A DNA stretch of 64,000 bases, from contig NC_089042.1 of NCBI RefSeq assembly GCF_034140825.1, forward strand, positions 317,501 to 381,500, given 5' to 3'. Source of the stretch: Oryza sativa Japonica Group (Eukaryota; Streptophyta; Magnoliopsida; Poales; Poaceae). The stretch's first letter is position 1, and each line of letters starts with the position of its first letter. The notes beneath the pieces were generated by a model that had not been told where the DNA came from, did no database searches, and worked only from the letters and a program-made list of their open reading frames with translations. Position numbers and translations under genes: made by a program. Below are positions 44,635-55,371 of the stretch, one piece after another.

Positions 44635-47600
44635 ATGCTTCCTCACGCCACCGCCCATCAGCCCACGCCCAGCCCGCGCCCGCGCCTCCTCCCCGTCGCC
44701 GCCGCCGCCCTCCTCCTCGCCTCCTCCTACCTCGCCCTCACCCGCCTCCCCGCCGCCGCGCCGCTCGCCGCCCTCGTCGCCCCTGCTACTGCACGCGTCG
44801 ACGGGGACAGGGACAGGGACAGCTGCGCGGGGTTCTACCGCGGGGGGTCGTCGGGGCGGCGCGCGGCGTCGGCGTCGGTGGAGGAGTTCGGGGCCGTGGG
44901 GGACGGGGTCACGTCCAACACGGCGGCGTTCCGGCGCGCGGTGGCGGCGCTGGAGGCGAGGGCGGGAGGCGGCGGCGCGAGGCTGGAGGTGCCGCCGGGG
45001 AGGTGGGTCACGGGGAGCTTTAACCTCACCAGCCGCTTCACGCTCTTCCTGCACCACGGTGCAATCATCCTCGGCTCCCAGGTGATCCATCAATTCATCT
45101 TCCCTTTTTCGTTTTCTTTTTCCCTTCGATTTCTTTTTTTTTCTTTATTAGTTTATGATCCATGGCTTCTAGCAGTTGCAACAAGAGTTCGTTGACTTAA
45201 GCATATATGGAAATCAAATCCTGATTCTGTTCATCCGATTGTGGATAATCATGTTGATATGCGAAGTGAAATTAATATTTGCACTGGAAAAAAATCTCTA
45301 AGTACAGCATTAGGATATCAGTTACTAGGCTGGTTCCTGTTCTTGCTGGATTGTATCATCTGTACTTTGCATTGTGAAACTTGGCTCAGCGGTTGTGTGT
45401 TGTCACATCTCTCATCTCACATGCCAATGGTTCATTGAAACATGAGAGAGAGGACATGGGTGGGTTGGAATCACATGCTTGGACTGTCTGGTTTCTTGTG
45501 GCTTCTGCTACCACTACCAGGCAGCCTACCAAAATGTTATTCTACTCTCATGTGCCTTTGCTTTGTCCTTACTGCTGCTTGGACTGACCACACCCTGATT
45601 CTGCTTTTGTACTTTGCTTCTTCTGCCGTCTTTATCTGCTTATGCTAAAAGATTTGTAGACAATTCTGCAGTGCTTGTTTGGAGCTTCCTACAGGAACTA
45701 AATATTCCACATTTTTGGTGCCTATAAATTAATTGTAGAGTGGTGTTCATGCAATTGGTTGCTACTACTTCTACCTTGTAGTAGTAGGGAGTAGAATTTG
45801 CTCCATGGATTCCCTCGTATGGCGTATGGGGGTACGGAGTGCTGCATTCATGTTTGAGGCAGAAAGTTGTTGGGATAGAGGCCATAAATTAGTAACAGTA
45901 ATTAAGGGCTTTAATTAGATGCTATGCCTTTGACATGATGCCACTTGCACTCACAGCAGAATCACCTTAATATTCTAATACAATCATGGCCAGGTGTCCA
46001 ATTAGTCTTTTTGGCAAAAAAAAAAAACACCATTCAAATGCTTGTTGTAGAACCAAGAACAACTTACTGTGAAAAGTGAAAACTGGTCAGTTGGAGTGAG
46101 TGAACCAACTGAAAATTGCAGCCTAGCATTTTACTTCAGTCTAATGCCAGTTCCCGAACCATCGCGCCATATAGTTTCTTATGGGAATTGGGTGGAACCA
46201 AAGGCAATCGAACGATCATCAATCGCACAGAAGACAGATGCATGAATAAAAAAGTAGTGTAGATCGTTCTACTCATAATGATACCAACATGAAAGCAGGA
46301 AGAACAATCAATCTTGACGGGGTAGGGGGACCATACCCTAGATTCTTGATTAAATTATTTGTATTGGTATTTAAGAAGAACAGTCTCCAGCACTTCATAG
46401 TGTTGCATATGTTGAATGGAAATCTGCATAGCATTGACTGGTGCTTTGGACTGTAATGTACAGGATCCGGAAGAATGGCCTCTCATAGCCCCATTGCCGT
46501 CGTATGGGCGTGGGCGGGAAAGATTAGGACCACGCCACATCAGCCTCATCCATGGAGAGGGCCTGGATGATGTTGTTATTACGGGTACAGAAGTTGTTTT
46601 ATTAGCTATGTCTATTTCAGTTCTGATCAATTAGCAAAGTTGTATGTGCTGAATTAAGTCATTATAATGACAACATAAACATAATTACATAAAACATTAT
46701 TATGTTTAGAGGTATAGCATATCATACATGTGAAGAACTAGCGTTGACTTGTAACTTGCATGTGCCCCCCTTTACATGTTAGGTAATCAGTTTTCGAAAA
46801 CACATGTTAGGTAACAATGGGACCATAGATGGCCAAGGCAGGATTTGGTGGGACCTATGGTGGAATCGAACGTTGAACCACACAAGAGGCCATCTTATTG
46901 AGCTAGTGGACTCAACCAACATCATGATCTCCAATATCACTCTACGCAACTCCCCGTTTTGGACAGTGCATCCCGTCTACTGCAGGTCAGTTTGTTATGT
47001 TTGTACAGCGAATAAACAATTGCACTTGCCCTCTTGATATTCATTATATTGGAATCATATAAAGTGAACATGTTGTTTTTTTTTCTTTCAGAAACGTGGT
47101 GATAAGGAACTTAACTGTACTAGCTCCCTTGAATGCTCCAAACACTGATGGCATTGATCCAGGTACATGCTCCTAGAGGGTGTTCCTCTTTTACGCAATG
47201 TTAATTCCAACTCTGGACCATCATTGATTGCTGTACTTCATATGATAAAAGAAGTGGTCCTATTTGTTTGCTCTTTAGAAGCTGACGTAGTTAGATACTG
47301 CTTTATCGCCATTTTTAGCACTACAAATTTGAATTAGAACATACTTATGCTTCAAACTGGTGATAACTTCATTATAAAACCTCAAACTGCGAAGAGCATG
47401 CATGGCTATCCATGACATTTTCCATTGATGTATAATGGCAGATTCGAGTTCAGAAGTTTGTATTGAAGACTGTTACATTGAGAGTGGAGATGATCTGGTT
47501 GCTGTCAAGAGTGGCTGGGATCAGTACGGCATCTCGGTAGGGAAACCAAGCTCAAACATCATCATCCAGAGGGTTTCAGGCACAACTCCAACATGCTCAG

Positions 47601-48076
47601 GTGTGGGATTTGGGAGCGAGATGTCCGGTGGAATATCAAATGTCATCATTCGCGACCTGCACGTATGGAATTCCGCGCAAGCGGTGAGGATAAAAACCGA
47701 TGTAGGACGAGGTGGCTACATAACCAACATCACCATAGAGAATGTCAGGATGGAGAAGGTCAAGGTGCCTATAAGATTCAGCCGAGGTGCGGATGATCAT
47801 TCAGATGACAAGTATGACCGAAGTGCGCTGCCAAAGATCAGTGATGTGCGCATCAGAGACGTTGTCGGTGTGGATTTACAGCGCGCACCGATGCTGGAGG
47901 CAGTGCACGGTGCGGTGTATGAAGGGATTTGCTTCAGAAACGTTAGCTTGACAGTGATAAAGCGTCAGGATAGATGGCATTGCGAGTCTGTGTATGGAGA
48001 GGCACATGATGTTCTTCCAGCGCCATGTGAAGAGTTTAGGAGAAATGGCTCGTCATCTTGGTGTGGCCATTCTTGA
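44635..48076 (+). CDS. Glycoside hydrolase family 28 (polygalacturonase-like)
   Basis: Five exons: 44635-45081, 46464-46584, 46811-46985, 47092-47162 and 47442-48076, giving 482 residues. An N-terminal hydrophobic stretch (about 20-40) acts as signal anchor, so the protein should enter the secretory pathway and act on pectin in the cell wall. GH28 motifs: NTDGIDP (265-271), SGDDLVAVKSG with the catalytic Asp pair (288-289), and RIK (354-356). The usual GHG block is replaced by GVGFGSEMSGG (325-335), so the conserved His is missing. This replacement is shared by a plant clade of GH28 proteins often named probable polygalacturonase, so it is not a sign of decay, but exact activity is uncertain. 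Intron 1 (about 1.4 kb) is the longest. Confidence 0.88.
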
Positions 48077-49258
48077 GTCTAAGTGTACAGAAGCCGGAAT
48101 TTTTTTGTGACAGACACTGGAATTCTTGCAATGAGGTGTCTACTTTTGCCATTATAGGATGATAATACAGAGGATTTCAGGATCATACAGTCAGATTTTA
48201 CAACTTAGCTGTATTCTTTAGTTTATCAGGTTGTATGTAGCACAAAGTTCAGGTTTTATCAATTGTAAAAGGGAGAATATATTCATGAAGAAATGAGCTT
48301 ACAGAATCATTTTCACTGCATGCAAATTATGTGTTGTCTATACGTGCTACGGTGAATCTGTTTAACATGAATCGCTAGCTGCTCTAAATCGTGAGTGGGG
48401 CCATGCTGGCATTGGGAGTGTGTCAGACCGAAGATCTGATCATCTGAAGCTCACCGCTTTGGCCTTGTTGGCCGTGCTAGGCTGGGAGGTTCAAATGTTT
48501 TTTTCACCCCTTTTTTTTGGGGGGCTTAATTCATGTTTCAGTCCAGTGTCTGAGACTATATGTAGGAGCAGTTTGCAAGGCAGAAATTTGGCTGAGATTC
48601 TCAAATGTAAGAGGCAGTTTGCAGAGCAGAAATTCCAGAACAACCAGGAGAATAAAGTGAATCAGAAGAAATTTGGGACAAGTCAGGTCAGTTCAAATTC
48701 TGCACTAGTATCACTGTATCCCATGAGTTTGAGTTCTGCACATGAGGAGCTTGGGCATTTTCCTTCAGCCCTACACGGTGTAGAAGAACATATAGGGAAG
48801 GGCAACACAAAATTAAACTGCACAAGTATATACAGTATACTCAACACAGCAGCAGGCCAAGCAGCCGTGCAACGCACAAAAACACCAATCCCATTTCGAT
48901 CCAACCGCTGCAATTTCACAACATTACAAATGCGGCGACCCGTCAATTGTTTTTTTTCCCCCAAACTGCCTGCATTTGAGTATTATCGGCCTTTCGATCG
49001 TAAGTGAAAGTGAGGACGTATACCACAACCACGAGAGCGACAACAGGGGGTCCATACTGATTTCGAGGAAAAAGAACTGAAGCAGCCCCATGGCCCCATA
49101 GTAACAAATGTGTTGCCAATCTCTCTTCTTGTTAGCTGGAGAAGGATCTTTACATCTGCACAAATTTCCCAGGAACATAATCCGAGCGAGCATCCTGTTC
49201 TGAATCTGACTGACTAGAATAATTCTGCCTTGTATAACCTATAAAGCTTGGCCTACGA
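48077..49258. other. 3' flanks of convergent GH28 and GONST1-like genes
   Basis: The region between two convergent stop codons should hold both 3' UTRs. An open frame at 48420-49007 (+) has no recognisable domain and overlaps the antisense 3' UTR of the transporter gene, so I do not call it a gene. Confidence 0.5.
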
Positions 49259-52200
49259 CTAGGACTGAGAGTTATTAAGCAATTTGGCTCTGGCGAAGAA
49301 TACTCCTGCCAATAAACCTGCACGATAATGGGTATGAATCTTATTAGTGAATGTGATATCTATAACATAGTACCTTTTCCCTTGTTATTAAAAAAAAGCC
49401 TACCAAACAAAATGCTGAAAGAATTCTCCATGCTCGTCCGCACTTTGAAGAGAAGGATTCCAGCAATAGAGAGAGGGATCTTATTAAGGGAGCCCACAAG
49501 ACTATATCAGGAGCAATATTGACATTAGAAATTCATGAAGACAGAGCACATGAAGATAAACATTTTTTAAAAAGCCACTACAATTCATTCAGTACCTATA
49601 TGTTGTTGCACTTGACTGGTGAAGAAACCACATAGAAGTAAAGCTGATAGCAAGCCCCAAAACTCCACTAGCAGTAATGACTATCCAAAACATGGGCATC
49701 CTTAAGAGAGGCCTGAAAATTCATTCACATTGTAAATACATTATGCCACCAGATTAAGTAAATACTGGTTTTGTCAGGAGATGTGGCTGCAACAAGAAGA
49801 TAGGTTTGCATGTAATTCAGAAGGATCCTAAGTACCGATGCATTACTAGTTGACAACCTATTTAATCCTATACATCACCTTTTTGTTTCTAGTGTCCAGA
49901 CATGCCTTATTGACATGTGTGGAGGTCATTACCATTACCGATTCTGTTAGACACCATTAACTTGCCATTGACATGCCTAAGGAAGCATAGAAAGAAAACT
50001 TTCATGAAAGAGGTTTTTTTGTGAAATAAATGGAGATTCCACAGCTCCCATGTAGTCTACTAGGTTCACGTTATGAACCTCAGAACAAACCAAGTCTATT
50101 GGGTTCACATCAGAACAAACGAGTGAAGTTTGCTTACGTTTCAAAAAGGTACTCCACTTCATTGAAACCAAGCACGAGGATAATCCCAAGTGGTACTGAA
50201 AGAATATTATTCAGTAAAACCATTGATAACTCATTCAAATTCCCAGATTTGGTGGCTTGCTTGGCACTGTCCATTACATGCCGTAATGTAAGCTGAGAAA
50301 AACAGTTCATTAGTTAAAATAATTGTGGAGCACTTTAGAAATGAATATACTGAAAACTGGCTACATCATGGTTTAGGAATTTGAAACAACTGGGAATAAC
50401 AGTTCAAGAATAGGCTGCATATGTAATCAGGTTTTTGTTAAAATGAACAAAAACAATACCGAATATGATGCCGTTAGAAAGCAGTTCAAGATCTGCCAAG
50501 TATAACCAATTGCATTAAAAGACAAATCTGTTATTCCTCCTGCAATTGCTGAAATTATCTACAAAAAGGGATATGTGAGTCAGCCCGTGAAAGGTAATAC
50601 ACTGTTGTTTCTAAACAGTGTTTCATGAACATCTATACTTTAATATTCAGAAACAAATCAACTAGATGCTACTGGCAGCAACGAAGTAAATATTCCCAGC
50701 AAGTATTTAAGTCCAGTTCAAACATCACTGAATTCTAGAGGTGACATACCATCAACGTGAGAGAAATCCAAACTTGTCTGTCATGCTGCTTTTTAAAGAA
50801 GTATGTCTCCCCAGAAGCAGTCAATACATTGGCAACATTCTTCAATATAGTCAGCATTGCAACATTGATGTACTTCAAACTGCAAGGTACAAAATGCATT
50901 AAAAATGAGGGAAGTAATTTTTGTCTGAGACTGCCAGTTGCGCAATTTCAACCCAGACCATCCTTATTACAAGCTGAGCCATGATAGATTCTTATATGAA
51001 AAGTTTCAGTTCCAAATGTTCAGAAATCTTAGATAGTAATTAATCGTCCACTCTCCAAACCAACTAATGGACCAATAGCAGCACGAGAGAAGACGTAAGG
51101 CAAGCCACAACAGATATTCATAATGAATATTAACGCCCGCAAAATGTCAGGACAAACAAATAGTTTCCCTGCATTAACTTTTTAAACTGCCAAAAGTTTA
51201 TTAAATATCACTACTTATTCTCACAATAAGCACATTTACAAGTTCATCAGGTAAGTCCTCTTTCTTTGTGCATAGTTCCTAGAGTGGAAAGCTAGCAATA
51301 TAGCACAGTGTTCATATTGTACCCTATGAATACATAGATAAATATAAAAACATTTTTAAATCACATACGTTCCATGCTCTAAAACCAAAACAAAGAATCT
51401 ACAGAACAATGTAAATTGCACCCAAAAAGCGTTCAGATCAAAACAATCTGAATGTCTGGTGCATACCTAAACATGCTTGTAATTAGCATTCCGACAAATA
51501 TGATATTCACAGGCAACCAAACTTTGATTAGCTTCCAAGTTAGTGGTTCAGTTGGGATAACACCAGAGAGCGATAGAGTGGACACTATAGTCACAGATAC
51601 AATGTTCTGCAGCAAAAGACCATCAAGAGATTATCAATGGGTACAACAAGCAGCAGAAGCACGACACAGAAATAAATGTAATATATTGTTTGAGAGGTAA
51701 ACAATCAGAAAAAAAGTAACATACCTGATAAAGCATCAGAAATATTCCAGCACTGAAACCATAGCCAGATAAGATATACTTATTAACTAAAATCATGCTG
51801 CAGGATGATATGCAATAGGCAAGACCAGATAGAAGAGCCTGATTCTGTATCTTTGGGAGACTGAGGAAATGTGAAGGCCTATCTCTGTCTTTTTCAGCCT
51901 TACCATCTTCCAAGTCAGTGTTGTCAATACAGAAGGATCTTGTTATAGATCTGGAGAAAATATGATCCAGAAAACACAACATAATGTGTTAGATTCCACG
52001 ATACTTCCAAAACATTTTCATTCAAATAGACAAGAATAATGTTTTCACATGGTATTTTCAGTTTTTTTTCCCATTGCTGAATCGTCACACCACATGATTA
52101 TGTTGAACCGAACAAGAATATTTTTATATGTAAACGAAAACATTATATGTAAGTTGGGATGGAGGGCATGTAATTGATGGAAAATCCACTTTATACTTTG

Positions 52201-53983
52201 AATACAATGGCAACAAGTGGATAAAAGAACATTGGTCAAGGGAAGCTTACATGCCTGTTCCCAACTTCTCTCCTCAAAGGACTCCCAAGTGCACTGTATC
52301 CTCTAACCTGATCCCGGAAAATACTCTTTTCACCATTCACAAGAGGACTTGTTACAGTCTCTGGCGTATTTTTCCTAGGAGAGGCATCTGAATCCACAGG
52401 AATGGCTATAGAAGGAGTTCTACAAGATAAAAAGGATGCCATTAGCAATAATTCAATTATGTAAGATATATGTAGGACTCTTCCTTATATACAGCATGCC
52501 ATGTTCTATTGGGTTTCATCTCATCAAATATCTCAAAGTGAACTCAAACCTCATGATCCAGCAAGCAAATGAAATATATGGTACTTAAGAATGCTTTGTC
52601 CAGAAGGATAAATTGCAAGCATATGCATTTCCCAAAAGAGTCAAAATTCTGTTCTAGAAATAACATGAAAAAGGTCTTGTGCTGTTAATTCACACAATCA
52701 AATTATCATCGCTGCATAACACATTTTTTTTCAAAGCAATTGTTGAAACCCAACCCCCACAGAGGCACAGGCATCAACCGGCTTGATTTTGAAACATCAG
52801 TAGCGCATTCGATGGCTGTCATATGAAATAACTATTTGCTTGTAAAGGATGTCTCATGGTTTTGAGACATGGAAATTCTCTATCAGATTGAAGTGCTGTG
52901 ATCTAGGAAGCAACTCCAAGGTTATCCCGATTGAGCAAACTGACCAAATAAAGTCCGGCTATCACATTCATCCGCCAGCCTCATACACACGCTACAGCTA
53001 TTTTGCTGAACATCTAATATGCTCAACTCTGCAAAAGTGCATTATCAGAATAACGGTATGGTGAACCGAAGTATGAATTACTAAATTTAATCAATCATGT
53101 GGGGTACACGGGTAAATTGGTGAAAACAAGCGAGTTGAGGCACGCATACTACTGTTTCACTTCCCAAACATTTAGTTTCATTCTATTTTGGGAAATATTG
53201 AACCTACCCTCTAAACAATGAATGAGCTCTTGGCAAGATAGTGGAAACCAAATCAATAGCTATGGTCAACAGAAGAGTGAGAATCTACTACTACCAATAA
53301 AGGAAACAAGTTCGTTACATCAGCCATTAGGTAGTAATTAACCACACGCCCATTTACTAACAAAACAAAGTTGTTAAACATGGGCCATTCACTCGTTTAT
53401 ACTCTCATCAGCCAAATGACTAATACTGTGCGATCAAACCATGAGACAAGTGTAGCCGCAACCCTGTCAAATCTCAATACATTTCTCATATGCAAGCCAT
53501 TCCCGCTTGTTTGTTAGTTTGAGACTTGGGAGGAGTTAAAAAAAAACAAAAAAAGAGGAGAAACAAACTAGCTGAGGTTCCATATCCATCCATCCCTACA
53601 CGCTTCCAAATTACAGAAAATATGAAACCCGGAGAGAGAGAGAGAAAGCTATTGCACCGAGACATTCCTGATGAAATCCGTAGCTCCCCACACCGAAATG
53701 GATCAGCAACCAAAAAAAAAAAAACACTTCCCCGAAACGAAACAAACTCTATTAGAGCAATCGAACCACCTCCCGTACTAAAAAGTTCCCTAATCCAAAC
53801 CCAGCTAGTTATAAACCGCATTAGTCAACCTCCTCGTCTTCGAAGGGAGCGGCGGCGGCGGCGGAGGTGAGAGCCGCCACCACCGGGGCTGGAAGCCTGG
53901 AGCAGGAGCCGCAAAAGTTGTTGCCGTACAGGGGAAGAGGAGAGAGAGAGAGGTCGATCGGAGGCTGACCTGGTGGAGCCCAT
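49259..53983 (-). CDS. GONST1-like Golgi GDP-sugar transporter
   Basis: Ten exons on the minus strand: 53983-53970, 52419-52255, 51950-51725, 51606-51467, 50879-50750, 50558-50460, 50292-50138, 49712-49596, 49501-49404 and 49317-49259. They total 1203 bp in frame (400 residues). The sequence follows Arabidopsis GONST1: LEDGK, LLSGLAYCISSCSMILVNKY, GIFLMLYQ, VWLPVNIIFVGMLITSMF, LKNVANVLTA, GGITDLSFNA and the nucleotide-sugar motif GSLNKIPLSIAG. The family moves GDP-mannose into the Golgi in exchange for GMP, for glycosylation, including of sphingolipids. About ten membrane helices are expected. Exon 1 has only 14 coding bases. Intron 2 appears to use a GC donor; the GT four bases away breaks the frame. 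It diverges from SBDS. Confidence 0.88.
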
Positions 53984-55371
53984 GGCGCCGCCGGAGCCGG
54001 GCGGCGGCGGCGAAGAATGGCGCGGCGGAGGAGGAGAGGAGAGGAGGCGTCGGAAATTTTGCGAGGCGGCGACGACTCGGGAGTAACGGAGGAGGGGGGG
54101 ATTCGCTTTAAAATATCCGGCGGCCTCTCTCTCTCTGACGGGTGGGCCCCACCTGTCGGGTCTCGGGCGCAGCTGCTTCGCTGTGGCTTCCTCGACACCC
54201 CGAGCCGCCTGGTACTTCGTGCCGCTGACCTGCGGGACCCACGTGGTACCGGGCCCACGTGGCGGTGGCGGGGGATAAGGCTGGGCGTTGCCCTGGTCGC
54301 GTCGACTCCGCGTGGCGTTTGGAGTTGGGCGAGCCGTGCGAATGTCGTGGCGTTGACTGGAGCCCAGCGATAGCAGTAGCAGGCTTTGCGTGACCTGACC
54401 ATGGAGGATGGGCTTTGACCTCATTTTGTTTGCTTCAGATTCAGATTTGTTTCACACATCTCTTTCATCTTGCGTCTGATTATGAATTACTACTACTGTT
54501 TAGTTTAGGTTAGGACATCAGGTGGAAGCAAATTACTTTGAAATTTAAACAAGTAGTACCAAGATTAGTACTAATCCAGCTATAGAATGGAGTGGCAGGA
54601 ATCTGTGGAGGTTGACTTAACATTGGTTTAGTATTTTCTTTCCAATACAAGGACGTTATGAGCTACCACATATGCCATAGATTCCATTGATTATACTGTC
54701 CTAACATCAGATAAACACGACGTCAATCATATGCATTATCCAAATCTCAGTTTTGCTTTGCTTGTGCTAACTATCTTCTGTTGAGAATGGATACATACAT
54801 ACCAAAGATGTTTGTTTGGTTAAGTTGCAGTATTAATTAGGTCACTTAATAATTGATTATTAGTTGTACAAGAAATGTCATACTATTATATACATCATAT
54901 TTTTGTTTAATTTAATGGGGGCGCAGAACGATTGAGTTTGGTTTTGAAGGTGAAATTAATTACTCCTTACAATTCATCAACGATGCATGTAATAGCAAGC
55001 ACTAAAGTTCTATTTAAAAAATCCATCGCATACATAACCGGTGAATCAATAAAAGTAGAAAAAACAACACTATGGTATCATTCACTGTTTTATCAGCATG
55101 GGAAAAGAAAAGGAAAAAGGAAAAGGAGAAAGAAAAGCTTTCCTGGAGGATCTCGTCGCAGCGAGAAGCAGATGTCGGCGGCCCATTTACACGGGCCTCT
55201 CATCCGGCCCACGAACCAGCCCAATTAGGAGGCAGGCCCGACACGATACAACTTATCGTCTCCTCTTCCCCTCTCGTCTCGTGTCGTGTCGTCTTCTCCA
55301 ACCCATCCAAACCAAAGCCGCGGCGGCGCGAGGAGGCAGCGAGAGCTAGGGTTTGGGGCGGCGGAGGGGAG
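53984..55371. other. Shared upstream region of GONST1-like and SBDS genes
   Basis: The first 400 bp are GC-rich and form the leader and promoter of the transporter gene on the minus strand; open frames read there in other phases are by-products. The middle (about 54400-55080) is AT-rich without recognised features. The last 200 bp carry the SBDS promoter motifs. Confidence 0.5.
55180..55354 (+). promoter_or_regulatory. SBDS promoter: site II motifs and telo box
   Basis: Two GGCCCA motifs (55180-55185 and 55206-55211), further GGGCC-type cores (about 55193), and a TAGGGTTT telo box (55347-55354) lie between 190 and 18 bp upstream of the SBDS start. Site II elements together with a telo box are the known signature of plant ribosomal-protein and ribosome-biogenesis promoters, which fits the gene. 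The motifs are seen; their use is inferred. Confidence 0.6.

Noticed and set aside
44547-45023. 158-residue open frame overlapping GH28 exon 1
   Set aside because: It is in a different frame from the GH28 coding sequence, Arg/Pro/Gly-rich, and explained by GC-rich composition.
48420-49007. 195-residue open frame on the plus strand
   Set aside because: It has no recognisable domain, includes low-complexity stretches and lies in the convergent 3' UTRs of the GH28 and transporter genes.
53821-54424. Two minus-strand open frames of about 195 residues
   Set aside because: They cover the leader of the transporter gene; only the 14-base segment starting at 53983 fits the spliced family sequence.
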